NCBI GenBank assembly: GCA_017454015.1
Contig: JAFTDW010000012.1
Location: forward strand, 19,674-83,673
Direction of reading: 5' to 3'
Length of the DNA stretch: 64,000 nt
Origin: Bacteroidales bacterium
GTDB lineage: Bacteria > Bacteroidota > Bacteroidia > Bacteroidales > P3
Under the pieces are notes generated by a model that had not been told where the DNA came from, did not search any database, and was given only the letters and a program-made list of their open reading frames with translations. Numbering within the stretch: the stretch's first letter is position 1; each line of letters starts with the position of its first letter. Below, piece after piece: positions 21,761 to 31,043 of the stretch. The translations under genes and the position numbers were made by a program.

Positions 21761-22492
21761 CTACTCTTTAACTTTTTTCACAATATCGTTGATTACCACC
21801 GAGGCGCAGCAACAGCCGAAAATCGGCGGCAGATAGGGCATTGTCCCGATGGTTGTGAGTTTGTTTTGGCTTGCCTCCTGCTGTTCGGCCTGCTTAAGCG
21901 AAGGCTCTGTGGAGAACACCGTCTTGATGCCGTTCTCCACACCCATACGGTGCAGACGCTTGCGTACCGTTGCTGCGAGGCGGCAGGTATGGCTCTGCGA
22001 GATATCGGCAATCTGGATTTTTGTAGGGTCGCACTTGCCACCGCTGCCCATGGAGCTCACTACCGGCAGGCCTAGCCTATGGGCATGATATAGCAGGAAC
22101 ACTTTGGGAGAAAGGGTGTCGATGGCATCGACAACATAGTCGTATTTTTCGGCCTCAAGGAGTTGGACCATCTTGTCGTCGCGCAAAAACTCGTGGATTG
22201 CCGAGACTCTGCATGAGGGGTCGATGTCGGCAAACCTGTCGGCAAAGAGCTGCGCCTTGGGTTTCCCCACTGTGGAGTGCAGTGCGACGAGCTGGCGGTT
22301 GAGGTTGCTTAGACTCACTGTGTCGCCGTCGACGACGGTGAGCCTGCCCACGCCGCTACGACACAACATTTCCGCGGCATAGCCACCCACGCCGCCAAGG
22401 CCCACAACAACGACATGCGCATCCCTCAAGCGACGCAGTCCCTCCTCGCCCACCATGAGCACCGTCCTGTCGTATTGCGAGTTATTCTTCAA
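21761..22492 (-). CDS. tcdA: tRNA threonylcarbamoyladenosine dehydratase
   Basis: 243 residues, E1/ThiF-like. The nucleotide-binding loop GLGGVGGYAAEM is at residues 31-42, followed by DGDTVSLSNLNRQ and the conserved VVDAIDTLSPKV. SMGSGGKCDPTKIQIADISQSHTCRLA is the TcdA signature region. The C-terminus has GCCCASVV. The known reaction is ATP-dependent cyclisation of t6A37 to ct6A in ANN-decoding tRNAs. The gene overlaps the GH2-like gene by 4 nt (ATGA), which looks like operon packing rather than shared function. Confidence 0.9.
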   Translation of the reverse strand: MKNNSQYDRTVLMVGEEGLRRLRDAHVVVVGLGGVGGYAAEMLCRSGVGRLTVVDGDTVSLSNLNRQLVALHSTVGKPKAQLFADRFADIDPSCRVSAIHEFLRDDKMVQLLEAEKYDYVVDAIDTLSPKVFLLYHAHRLGLPVVSSMGSGGKCDPTKIQIADISQSHTCRLAATVRKRLHRMGVENGIKTVFSTEPSLKQAEQQEASQNKLTTIGTMPYLPPIFGCCCASVVINDIVKKVKE

Positions 22493-25400
22493 TTTTCTAT
22501 CACATACAATTCGTCAAGCATCATCCACGGCTTAAGCCCTTTGGCTTTGTGCCATGACGGCAATTTGCCTATGCTCTTGGCTGTAATCTTTATATACTTG
22601 ACATTGCTCTGCATCAGACTAACCGTTAGGGTCTTTACATCGGGTGTGGTCATGTACTCCGAGGTGGCGTCGTAGCTTATATTGGCGAGTTTGGCATTGG
22701 AATAGTTCTGGCCGTCGGATGATGTTTCCACTTTGAGTTGTGCTGGGGCGAAGACCCAAGCCTCTGGGACGTGTGCAAAACGCACAGCCAGATTGTCGAC
22801 GGTTATCGGCTTGCCCAGTGCCACCACTATTACCACGTCATTGCCGGAGAATCCGAGCCAGCCGCGCGACAGGTCGTCGACACTGCCCGTCAACCCGTCG
22901 AAGAGAGCCTTGGCTGCGTTTTGGTTGTATGGGGTGTTGGGGGCGTGCTCAAAAGTGGTGGAGACAACGTAGTCGTAGTTGAACTTGCGAGTAGCCACAA
23001 ACGAGGGTGTCATGCCTTCGGCGAAAGCACGCGCCTTGACCACCGTTGTCTTGTCGATGCGCAGAGGTGCCTTGTACAGGGGCGATTTTATGGTTGGCTC
23101 GCTGCCGTCAAGGGTATAATGGAGCTCACAATTCTTTGCTGTGTCGCTTATGGAGATGGTCATAGGGCGGTCGAAGCGCTCGCGGTCTGAACTTACGAGC
23201 GGTGTTGGCAGTATGCCCGACATCACAGGGGGGTAAAGCGTTCTGCGCATGTCGCTCGGCGACTCTGCAGACTCATCGTAGGCGCGCAGGTGCAGCAGGA
23301 AGTGATAGTGTTTCTTTTCCAAGCGATAGCCGGCTTCTACGGGCTGTCCCGAAAGAGCCGAGCCAATGCCCGAGACCTTGTAGTCGAGGTTGAGAGTATA
23401 GATATTTTCTTCGGCCAAGTCGGAATAGGAGGTGGCGGAGAGCATTGAGTTGTCGGTGTAAGGATAGATGCTGAAGTTGAAGTTGGTGTCGCACATGTCG
23501 GCAAACATGGCCACCTGGCCGTCGCCCACGCTCAGCCAGCGCACCTCGGCGCGGTTGCCGGCCTCTTGCGGGCGGGTGTAACGGTGGAAAAGGCTGTTGG
23601 CCGGTGCCTCGTTGAACGACAGACCGAGGTCTCCTTTACGGTCAGGGTAAGCCTCGGCCGCCCCACCGAACCACTTCACCGTGGCGAGGTGACGGGGAAT
23701 CCTTACCTGCATGCCGACTTTTGCCACGCCTCTTATGGCGGGCTGGAGCGCCACGTTGTTGTCTATAAGCACGTCGCCCGAGGGCAGTATTTCGTATACT
23801 TGCTTGATGTCGAGAAGTGGCATGCTGTCTTTGGTCATCCGGCGCGACATCACATCAATAACCACAGCTCCCTGCTTGTTTTTGCGGTAGCTGACGGCCT
23901 CGACGTTATTTATTACGCTGCTTGAGATAGCGTCCTGCCACAGCTGCAGACCGTAAGGGTCGACACAGTCGTTGTCGGTAGGCACACGTGCGAAGTTGGG
24001 TGTCAGTGGTCCGGCGAAGAGTTGGACGCCAGTTTTTTCCAATCCGACGATTATGCCTTTGCTCACATCGAAATTGAGAGTGAATCCGCTATTACCTATA
24101 GTCAGCACACTGTCTTTCAGGGTCAGTGTCAGCTGTTCACCTGCTGACATCGAGACTGGTTCACGCTCCACCTGCTGCATGGGGAGAGCAAATTCAAAAG
24201 AGACCAACTCGGTATTGCGCGGCACGCCGGGCTCGTCTTTGCGAGGTTTGAGCACAAAGCGCACACGGAGCTCCTCATCGGAGTAAAGGCGCATGCGTGG
24301 CACACGTATGCGGAACGACGTTGCCTCGCCGGGCGCCAAGGTTTGCGGGACTTCGCCTTCGATGATGCTTTTTTTGTAGTTAGTGAAGAGTTTGTAGTCC
24401 AACACATAGTCGCTCAACGACCGGAAATCCATGCAATTGCCCAACACAAACTCGGCTTCGTCGGTTGTAGTCTTTGCAAGCCGCAGGTCTACACTTCTAT
24501 ATATATTACGCAACTCGGCAAGCGGGGGCGGGGGGGCGGCATCTTTCTGCGCAGGGATGCCTATGCCCTCGCAGGTCATCTCCGCCCATGTCGTCATGTC
24601 AGTGTAGCGGTACGAGCGCCAGCAGTTCATGAAACCGCCAGCCAAGACAGGGTTGCTATTAATAAGGTTCCAATAGTCATTCATGCCGCCGAATGCATTG
24701 CCCGAGGCCGTTCCGTAACTTGTCAGTAGCAACGGTCGCTTGATATTCTTTTTTATGTACTGCCTCAGGTCTTCGGCGGAGGCGTTGGCGACCGAAGCCA
24801 TGTCGCTGTTCTCGCCATATTGTGCGCCGCCATATACAACCGGGCGCGAGGTGTCTTTGGACTTCAGAGTGCGATAGGCGCTTTCCATGCACACCCCGTT
24901 GTCAATGCCGCCTCCGAGGGACCATGCCACTATTGACGTGTGGTTTTTGTAGGTCTCGTACATGTTTTGCATTCGCGCAACGAAAAGGTCGCCATATTCC
25001 CTGTCGACGGACAGGGCCTTTTCTTTGGTGGAATATGGGGTCAGGTTGGCGTCGCACACCACATAGAGGCCGTACTTGTCGCACAACTCATAGAACTCAT
25101 AGGGCAGCGGTGAGAATACTGTGGTACGTACAGCATTTACATTGTTGCGTTTCATCTGCTCTATATCGGACTTCATCTGCAGTGGCGAGCATAGCTGGCC
25201 TGTTGCCAAGTCGTAGCCGCTATAGAGCACACCGCGCAGCTTAACGGCATGGCCGTTGACCATGAACTTGCCGTCGGACACTTCCACAGTGCGGAACCCG
25301 AAGCGGGTGCCCAGAGCCTCCTCGAGCATCATCTTCTCGTTACGCACACGTATGACGGCTGTATATAGATTGGGGGTCTCGGCAGTCCAGGGCTGCACTT

Positions 25401-26331
25401 TGCCCATGTCCTCTTCAAGGATTACGCTCATCTCGCTTTTCTTGTCGAAAAACACCCAGCGCCCCACTTTTGCATGCTCCTTTCCTTCGGGATTCCATAT
25501 CTCGGCCTCGACATAATAGCGGCCCTTGCGGTGGATGTTGTTGACGGTGGCGTTGATGGAAAGCGTTCCGCGGTGTGAGCCGGCATCATAGTCGGCGAGA
25601 AGGGTGTAGTCGCGCACATTGACACCTGGCTTAAGCATGAGTGAGACGTCGCCCGTTATTCCGGCGAACCCTCTTGGGTAGGCACACTCGAGCAGCGAAC
25701 CGTCGGATGTTGCCACGACCTTCACCACTATGGTGTTAATCTTGCTTGGGAGAAGGAATGAGGTGATATTGAACTCACTGAGGGAGCGGGAGTCCTCGCT
25801 GTAGCCTACATATTGATGGTTGACCCACACATAGTAGGCCGACCTCGCCTGTAGTTTGAGTATCACGCTGTAGTCCAGCCACTCCGCGGGCACTTTAAAC
25901 TCCTTGGCGTAGATTAGGACAAGGTTGGAGCTTAGTGGCACGGCACCGTTTTTTACCGAAGGGGCGAGTTGTTGCTTGCCGTTTTCTTTCCACGAAGCAG
26001 AAGGGATGGTGCAAGCAGCCCAGTCGTCGGTTTTGAAGTCCTGGCTTTCCATGTCCGACGGACTGCTCTGGAAGCTGTGACTCACAGCGACCTTCCATGT
26101 CCCGTTGAGACTTATGTAGTAAGGGGAGTCCTTATAGGCGAGCTTCTCAATATCGTCGACCTCGGAGTAAGGCACGACGTTGACGCGAGGTGGCAGTTTG
26201 TTGTATTGGGATTTCTCAAGACTGCACCACTCGTCGGCGCTTATGGACTGTTCGGCCTTGGCTCCTTTTTTTTGGCCGAAGGCAGAAAACGCAATGGCAA
26301 TGATTACCGCCAAGCAAGCCAGTCGCCTCAT
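22489..26331 (-). CDS. GH2 beta-galactosidase-like protein lacking catalytic glutamates
   Basis: 1,280 residues with a signal peptide (LACLAVIIAIAFSAFGQ). The sugar-binding, sandwich and TIM-barrel domains of GH2 are followed by a beta-galactosidase small-chain domain, a chitobiase-like segment (LHYTLDGSEPTIKSPLY) and an F5/8-type C-terminal domain. At the acid/base site, where active family members read WSLGNE, this protein reads WSLGGGIDNG (about residue 470). At the nucleophile site (usually CEYAHAMGN) it reads LLTSYGTASGN (about residue 536). Both Glu are absent, and the metal-binding region is altered as well (CDANLTPYS). It is probably a binding or structural pseudoenzyme in the periplasm or at the surface. 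Confidence 0.85.
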   Translation of the reverse strand: MRRLACLAVIIAIAFSAFGQKKGAKAEQSISADEWCSLEKSQYNKLPPRVNVVPYSEVDDIEKLAYKDSPYYISLNGTWKVAVSHSFQSSPSDMESQDFKTDDWAACTIPSASWKENGKQQLAPSVKNGAVPLSSNLVLIYAKEFKVPAEWLDYSVILKLQARSAYYVWVNHQYVGYSEDSRSLSEFNITSFLLPSKINTIVVKVVATSDGSLLECAYPRGFAGITGDVSLMLKPGVNVRDYTLLADYDAGSHRGTLSINATVNNIHRKGRYYVEAEIWNPEGKEHAKVGRWVFFDKKSEMSVILEEDMGKVQPWTAETPNLYTAVIRVRNEKMMLEEALGTRFGFRTVEVSDGKFMVNGHAVKLRGVLYSGYDLATGQLCSPLQMKSDIEQMKRNNVNAVRTTVFSPLPYEFYELCDKYGLYVVCDANLTPYSTKEKALSVDREYGDLFVARMQNMYETYKNHTSIVAWSLGGGIDNGVCMESAYRTLKSKDTSRPVVYGGAQYGENSDMASVANASAEDLRQYIKKNIKRPLLLTSYGTASGNAFGGMNDYWNLINSNPVLAGGFMNCWRSYRYTDMTTWAEMTCEGIGIPAQKDAAPPPPLAELRNIYRSVDLRLAKTTTDEAEFVLGNCMDFRSLSDYVLDYKLFTNYKKSIIEGEVPQTLAPGEATSFRIRVPRMRLYSDEELRVRFVLKPRKDEPGVPRNTELVSFEFALPMQQVEREPVSMSAGEQLTLTLKDSVLTIGNSGFTLNFDVSKGIIVGLEKTGVQLFAGPLTPNFARVPTDNDCVDPYGLQLWQDAISSSVINNVEAVSYRKNKQGAVVIDVMSRRMTKDSMPLLDIKQVYEILPSGDVLIDNNVALQPAIRGVAKVGMQVRIPRHLATVKWFGGAAEAYPDRKGDLGLSFNEAPANSLFHRYTRPQEAGNRAEVRWLSVGDGQVAMFADMCDTNFNFSIYPYTDNSMLSATSYSDLAEENIYTLNLDYKVSGIGSALSGQPVEAGYRLEKKHYHFLLHLRAYDESAESPSDMRRTLYPPVMSGILPTPLVSSDRERFDRPMTISISDTAKNCELHYTLDGSEPTIKSPLYKAPLRIDKTTVVKARAFAEGMTPSFVATRKFNYDYVVSTTFEHAPNTPYNQNAAKALFDGLTGSVDDLSRGWLGFSGNDVVIVVALGKPITVDNLAVRFAHVPEAWVFAPAQLKVETSSDGQNYSNAKLANISYDATSEYMTTPDVKTLTVSLMQSNVKYIKITAKSIGKLPSWHKAKGLKPWMMLDELYVIEN

Positions 26332-26353
26332 TGGATTTCAGATTTTCGAGCTT

Positions 26354-26950
26354 TTAGAAGTTGAACCCGAGTCCGGCCTGAATGGTGTGGAATAGTTCGG
26401 CGCCGATAGTTTCGCACTGGCCGTTGGTGCCGCGTTCCACTTGGTTAAGCTGGAGCATCTGGTATCCAGCGAAAATGTTGGCACCCGACGAGCGCGTGAA
26501 AGCGTAGCGCACGCCGAGCCTTGCGCCAAACGTGAGGCCGCCGAGGTTGATTTTAGCATAATGCTCACCGGAGCTACCGGAACCTACGGGTACGGAGAAG
26601 CCCACGCGTGCTGTGGTGAAAGGGGCCACACGGCCGCGGAGATAATGGGTCCTGTACTCCACGTACATAGGTATTTGCGAGAAGGCGCCGCTGGCATCGT
26701 GCAGATAGGAGAAGCCGAAACCCACAGCCGACTCGGGGCGCCACTGGAAGCCTGCAACCACATTGATGCTGTGGAACAGTGGCGACTCTATATCGTCGAG
26801 CGTCGACACCGTTTTCATTAAAGCATAGTCCACTACACTGTAAAAACCGTGGTAACGGAACTCTACATGCTGGTCACCCTTGTCTTTTTTCTGAGCCGAG
26901 GCGGCAAAGCAGAGCATTGCCAGCAGCATCATCGTGAGTGTTTTTTTCAT
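26354..26950 (-). CDS. Small outer-membrane beta-barrel protein
   Basis: 198 residues with signal peptide (TLTMMLLAMLCFAASAQ). The body is a short barrel with alternating strands (SVVDYALMKTVSTLDD, VGFGFSYLHD, RTHYLRGRVAPFTTARVGFSVPVG, LTFGARLGVRYAF) and ends in Phe (IQAGLGFNF), typical of OMPs. It starts the leftward operon leading to the GH2-like protein (22-nt gap). Function is unknown. Confidence 0.7.
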   Translation of the reverse strand: MKKTLTMMLLAMLCFAASAQKKDKGDQHVEFRYHGFYSVVDYALMKTVSTLDDIESPLFHSINVVAGFQWRPESAVGFGFSYLHDASGAFSQIPMYVEYRTHYLRGRVAPFTTARVGFSVPVGSGSSGEHYAKINLGGLTFGARLGVRYAFTRSSGANIFAGYQMLQLNQVERGTNGQCETIGAELFHTIQAGLGFNF

Positions 26951-27049
26951 AGGCTTTTGTGAAATTTCTTTGGTCGTTTTTCTGGATGCGCTATGTGGGC
27001 TGAATTCCAGTTGTTATCTAAGCTGAACAAGGAGATTGAACAGCAAAAG

Positions 27050-27087
27050 CAACATGGCGTTGGGGTGTGAAGCCCAACGCCATGTTG
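27050..27087 (-). terminator. Terminator after the CoA-transferase subunit
   Basis: A 15-bp perfect stem CAACATGGCGTTGGG/CCCAACGCCATGTTG starts 3 nt past the stop at 27091. On the minus strand it is followed by CTTTTGCTG, a weak T-run. Confidence 0.7.
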
Positions 27088-27090
27088 AGA

Positions 27091-27747
27091 TTATCGCATC
27101 TCTTTGAGGTCGGGTGCGATGATGAGTTTGGCCTCTGTGGCAGCCTGTACCTGTTCCACAGAGAACTCGGGGTTGATTTCTTTGAGCACTATGCCTTCTT
27201 TGGTAATCTCCATGACGCCCATCTCGGTTATGATGAGGTTCACCTGGCCTTTGGCGGTGAGCGGCAGGGTGCATTTCTTCAAGATCTTGGGGTTGCCCTT
27301 GGCGGTATGCTCCATGGCGAGGATAACCTTCTTGGCACCGACGAGCAGATCCATGGCGCCGCCCATGCCCGGGGTTTTCTTGCCGGGGATCATCCAGTTG
27401 GCGAGGTCGCCCTCTTCGTCGACCTGCATGGCACCGAGGACCGACACGTCGACATGGCCGCCGCGGATAATGCCGAACGATGTGGCGCTGTCGAATGTGG
27501 CGGCACCCTCAACGGTGGTGATAAAACCACCGCCGGCGTTGATAAACCAGGGGTCTTCCTTGCCTTCCTCGGGGGTGGGGCCCATGCCTATCATACCGTT
27601 TTCCGACTGCAGGATCACGTTGACGCCTTCGGGCAGGAAGTTGGGTATCAAAGTGGGCAGACCTATACCGAGGTTGACCACGTCGCCATCGTGCAGTTCC
27701 TGTGCGGCACGGCGGGCAATAAAGGGTTTGATTTGTTCTTTTTCCAT
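27091..27747 (-). CDS. 3-oxoacid/acyl-CoA:CoA-transferase subunit B
   Basis: 218 residues. DVVNLGIGLPTLIPNF, then VILQSENGMIGMGP, holds the catalytic Glu of the SENG motif (about residue 49). FDSATSFGIIRGGHVDVSVLGAMQVDEEGDLANWMIPGK is the family signature. Subunit B normally works with a separate subunit A (AtoD-like), which is not in this window next to it. It follows KamE by 30 nt, so it belongs to lysine fermentation, where it would move CoA between acetoacetyl or butyryl groups and acetate. Confidence 0.88.
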   Translation of the reverse strand: MEKEQIKPFIARRAAQELHDGDVVNLGIGLPTLIPNFLPEGVNVILQSENGMIGMGPTPEEGKEDPWFINAGGGFITTVEGAATFDSATSFGIIRGGHVDVSVLGAMQVDEEGDLANWMIPGKKTPGMGGAMDLLVGAKKVILAMEHTAKGNPKILKKCTLPLTAKGQVNLIITEMGVMEITKEGIVLKEINPEFSVEQVQAATEAKLIIAPDLKEMR

Positions 27748-27777
27748 TTCTATATCTTTTTTTGTTTTACAAAATGA

Positions 27778-28566
27778 CTATTTCATGCCACGGTTGACCA
27801 TCTCTTGTGCGATGTAGGAGGCCTCGTCGTCGGCATAGGTGTTGGGGCCGAAACCGGCGTCGTAGCCCAGTTCCTTGGCCAGTTCATGGCTTATACGCGG
27901 ACCGCCGCATATCAGTATCACCTTGTCGCGCAGACCCTCGGCCTCGAGCATTTCCACCAGCTCGGTGAGGTTTTTGATATGCACATCTTTCTGGGTGACG
28001 GTCTGCGACACTATCAGGGCGTCGGCTTTTAGCTCTATGCCCTTGGCAATAAACTCCTCATTGGGCACCTGGCTGCCAAGGTTGTAGGCGTCTATCATCT
28101 CGTAGCGTTCCAAGCCGTAGTGACCGGCATAGCCTTTCATGTTCATGATAGCGTCGATGCCCACGGTATGTGCGTCGGTGCCTGTGGAGGCGCCGACTAT
28201 CACAATCTTGCGGCCTATGTGTTCTTTGATATACTCGTCGCACTCATGCATGTCCATAGTGGTCGACTCCACCTTTGGCACGTGAATGGAGGTATAGTCT
28301 ACGGTATGGCCGCAGCTGCCGTAGCAGTTGAAGAAGGTGAAGCCTTTGGTAAGTTCCTTGCTATACACCACAAGCGGGTTTTCCAGCCCCATCTTGCGGA
28401 GCAGCTGTTTGGCGGCCTCTATGGCTTCGTCGCCGGCATCGACAGGCAGCGTGAAACTCAGCTGCACCTTGCCGTCGTTCATGGTGTCACCGTAGGGTTT
28501 TATCTTGGTAAGGTCGAGGGTCTTGTCGTAGTCCTTCGCCTCCATTGAGTACAATCCTTCGCTCAT
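27778..28566 (-). CDS. kamE: Lysine 5,6-aminomutase beta subunit
   Basis: 262 residues. The cobalamin-binding motif DAHTVG (D131, H133, G136) is followed by Lys144 in NMKGYAG, the residue that forms the PLP aldimine in the characterised enzyme. A Rossmann B12-binding domain follows (ADALIVSQTVTQKDVHIKNL, ICGGPRISHELAKELGYDAGFG). With KamD it moves the terminal amino group of lysine or beta-lysine, using adenosylcobalamin and PLP. It is followed by the CoA-transferase subunit. A TATCTTTG element at 28689-28682 in the KamD-KamE gap could be a second promoter. Confidence 0.95.
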   Translation of the reverse strand: MSEGLYSMEAKDYDKTLDLTKIKPYGDTMNDGKVQLSFTLPVDAGDEAIEAAKQLLRKMGLENPLVVYSKELTKGFTFFNCYGSCGHTVDYTSIHVPKVESTTMDMHECDEYIKEHIGRKIVIVGASTGTDAHTVGIDAIMNMKGYAGHYGLERYEMIDAYNLGSQVPNEEFIAKGIELKADALIVSQTVTQKDVHIKNLTELVEMLEAEGLRDKVILICGGPRISHELAKELGYDAGFGPNTYADDEASYIAQEMVNRGMK

Positions 28567-28681
28567 TGCTTAATTCCTCTGATTAATCTGAAATATTATG
28601 ATGTAAATTTCAAAGTAAGTGATTAATGATTAGACAAATCCGTAGACTATTCACATTCCGCTACCCACTATATTTACACTG

Positions 28682-28689
28682 CAAAGATA
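28682..28689 (-). promoter_or_regulatory. Possible internal promoter for kamE
   Basis: TATCTTTG on the minus strand in the 139-bp gap between kamD and kamE. No clear TTTG stands 20 nt upstream. Confidence 0.45.
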
Positions 28690-28705
28690 CAAAAATAAAA
28701 TGATA

Positions 28706-30262
28706 TTATCGTTTTCCTTTCATCAGGTCGATAAACGGGTTGAAATAGTTCTCTGCTTTAAGAGTCACACCCTCAAGGCCTTTGCCGCCGTTCTTTGGAC
28801 GTTTCACATCGGCAAAGATACCCTTCTCGAGAGCCGTGAAAAGGCCTTCGCTCTCCATGGCCTCAAGCAGCCGCGTGGCGTCGTCGAGCACTTTGGCGGC
28901 ACGGGCTCTGATAATGCCGCCCTGGCGGAACTCCACCTCTTCGCCAATGTCTTTCATATTATTGAATATGTATTTGGCGTTTTCAATAGAGAGGTAACGG
29001 TCGCTCATAAATGGGGTGTGGATAGCCTCGGTGGGCATACCCAACAGCTGCAAGCCTTGGTGTGTCCACTGGCCTATAATGTTGAAGAGGGCGTCCTGCA
29101 GGTGGCCGCGGAAGATGTTGCCCGTCATAAACTTGGTGGGCGGCATGTATTTGAGCGGAGCCTTGGGGAATATCTCGCGCAGCATCTGTGCCTGAGCCAG
29201 CTCATAGAGGAAGCCGTTCTCAAGGGCGGGGTCCATCTCAAAGGCATGTCCAAGTCCCATCTGCTCTTCGGGCAGACCGGCAAGCAAGGCGAGCTGTTCA
29301 TTGATAAAGTCGGAGGCCAGCACGGTGTGAGCCTCTTCAAAGGCATCGGCAGTGGTAAGGTAGTTGTCCTCGCCGGTGTTGATGATAACGCCTGCGAAGC
29401 CGTTGATGACGCGGCTGAAATACTGGTCGATAAGCGTGCGCTGCATGTTGATGTCGCGGAACAGGATGCCGTACAATGCATCGTTGAGCATCACGTCAAG
29501 TCCTTCCAACGCACCCATGGCGGCAATCTCGGGCATGCAAAGGCCGGAGCAGTAGTTGCAGAGGCGTATGTAGCGGCCCACCTCCTCGCCAACCTCATCG
29601 AGAGCCTTGCGCATGATGCGGAAGTTCTCCTGCGTGGCAAAGGTGCCGCCAAAACCCTCTGTGGTTGCACCGTAAGGCACATAGTCGAGCAGGCTCTGGC
29701 CTGTGGTGCGTATCACGGCAATGATGTCGGCTCCCTGACGGGCTCCGGCCTGCGCCTGCACCACATCCTCATAGATGTTGCCCGTGGCAACAATGATATA
29801 AAGGTAAGGCTTCGCGCCCTCGCCTATAGTGGCTATGTACTCCTCTCGGCGGGCGCGACGGGCGCGGATGCGCTCCAGCGACGCCGACACAAACGGGTCG
29901 AGAGCCTTGCGAATGTCGGCCTCCTTGTGGAGAGGCAGAGCCGTGATGTCGAGCGAGCCATCGCACACACCATCGGCCACAGCCTGCGGCGTCTTGCCGG
30001 TCTCGAGCACGGCATTGCCTACATAATACATAACGCCTTGTCCAAGCAGACCTTTGGCTTTCAGCTCATCGACAACAATATTTGGCAGCGGCACACCGTT
30101 TTCGTCAACACCGTCGATACCCAGCAGACGGCATATTGTGCGCTCAACGGCCACGGTGGTGTAGCCTTGCACAAAATCCTGCACTCCACCGGCAATGCGG
30201 CCTGCCACCTCACGGGCGTGCGCCACTTTGTTAAAGTCAAGTCCTACTTTACTCTCTTGCAT
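28706..30262 (-). CDS. kamD: Lysine 5,6-aminomutase alpha subunit
   Basis: 518 residues, the usual length. It has the TIM-barrel regions of the family: DFVQGYTTVAVERTICRLLGIDG, YLYIIVATGNIYEDVVQAQAGARQGADIIAVIRTTGQSLLDYVPYG, and RYIRLCNYCSGLCMPEIAAMGA. The alpha subunit binds the substrate, PLP and the B12 deoxyadenosyl group together with KamE. The reaction is step 2 (or D-lysine step 1) of anaerobic lysine degradation to acetate and butyrate. Other pathway genes (kamA, kdd, kce) are not in this window, so they must lie elsewhere or be lost. Confidence 0.95.
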   Translation of the reverse strand: MQESKVGLDFNKVAHAREVAGRIAGGVQDFVQGYTTVAVERTICRLLGIDGVDENGVPLPNIVVDELKAKGLLGQGVMYYVGNAVLETGKTPQAVADGVCDGSLDITALPLHKEADIRKALDPFVSASLERIRARRARREEYIATIGEGAKPYLYIIVATGNIYEDVVQAQAGARQGADIIAVIRTTGQSLLDYVPYGATTEGFGGTFATQENFRIMRKALDEVGEEVGRYIRLCNYCSGLCMPEIAAMGALEGLDVMLNDALYGILFRDINMQRTLIDQYFSRVINGFAGVIINTGEDNYLTTADAFEEAHTVLASDFINEQLALLAGLPEEQMGLGHAFEMDPALENGFLYELAQAQMLREIFPKAPLKYMPPTKFMTGNIFRGHLQDALFNIIGQWTHQGLQLLGMPTEAIHTPFMSDRYLSIENAKYIFNNMKDIGEEVEFRQGGIIRARAAKVLDDATRLLEAMESEGLFTALEKGIFADVKRPKNGGKGLEGVTLKAENYFNPFIDLMKGKR

Positions 30263-30341
30263 ATTGTTTTATTGGATTATTGCTTTGTTGTTGAATAAAA
30301 ATCATGTATGGCTAATACGTGATAACGCAATGTTTTTTTCT

Positions 30342-31043
30342 CTATCTCATTGCTATGTCTTTTATAGAGCTTTTTGCATGGAAACAGCTCAGATCCACAT
30401 GACCCGATATGCCGGCGACCCGTCCGGTCTGCGAACGCTGCCATATAGTGTAGCGGCAACGCGGCGCACGGGCGTAGTTGGCTATAAACATGGGGTAGTC
30501 CTTGTATTTCTTGCCGGCAAAATGTTCCCAATACACTTTCTCGCTCATGTATATCATGGGCTTCTTGCCGTAATGCTTCTCCATAAGTTCAAGTATCTTG
30601 TTCACCCTCTCCATATACAGCCCCCTGCTGTGGCGCTCTTCTATGTCGAGCACGGGCACAAGGTCTTGCTCCGATTTCTTCACCACCGCCTTGAAGTTGT
30701 TGAACTGCTCGTAGGCTGTCGACTTGCTGCTATACACATGGTAGCTGCCCACCTTGAACCCTGCGGCCTTCGCGCCCTCTATATTGCGGCGGTAGTGCGC
30801 GTCGCGGCGTGCGGGGCCTGCGGCACCCTCGGTGGCCTTGATATACACAAATTTGATATTCTTGTTGGTGGCAACCTTCTTCCAGTTGATATACTCCTGG
30901 TGGTGCGACACGTCTATGCCGTGTGTCTGACCGCATACTGCGACAGGACATAGCACACTTACCACTGCAAACGCCGCCAGCCACAGGAGTTGCCGGTTTT
31001 GTCTGTGCCGCGGACGGCTGTATTGTTCCACTGCTTGCGTCAT
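30342..31043 (-). CDS. GH25 lysozyme-like protein
   Basis: 233 residues from the ATG at 31043, which shares one base with the RNase G stop codon (TGATG). A signal-type segment (LLWLAAFAVVSVLCPVAVCGQ) is followed by the GH25 domain: GIDVSHHQEYINWKKV, FVYIKATEGA, VGSYHVY, LVPVLDIEE, IYMSEKVYW, and HVDLSCFH at the end. The conserved acid residues of the GH25 active site (GIDVSHHQ and DIEE) are present. It probably hydrolyses peptidoglycan in the periplasm. Coupling to rng is unusual. Confidence 0.88.
   Translation of the reverse strand: MTQAVEQYSRPRHRQNRQLLWLAAFAVVSVLCPVAVCGQTHGIDVSHHQEYINWKKVATNKNIKFVYIKATEGAAGPARRDAHYRRNIEGAKAAGFKVGSYHVYSSKSTAYEQFNNFKAVVKKSEQDLVPVLDIEERHSRGLYMERVNKILELMEKHYGKKPMIYMSEKVYWEHFAGKKYKDYPMFIANYARAPRCRYTIWQRSQTGRVAGISGHVDLSCFHAKSSIKDIAMR

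Noticed and set aside
28700-30298. 532-codon plus-strand frame
   Set aside because: It is antisense to kamD, which has full family motifs. The frame is a codon-bias shadow.
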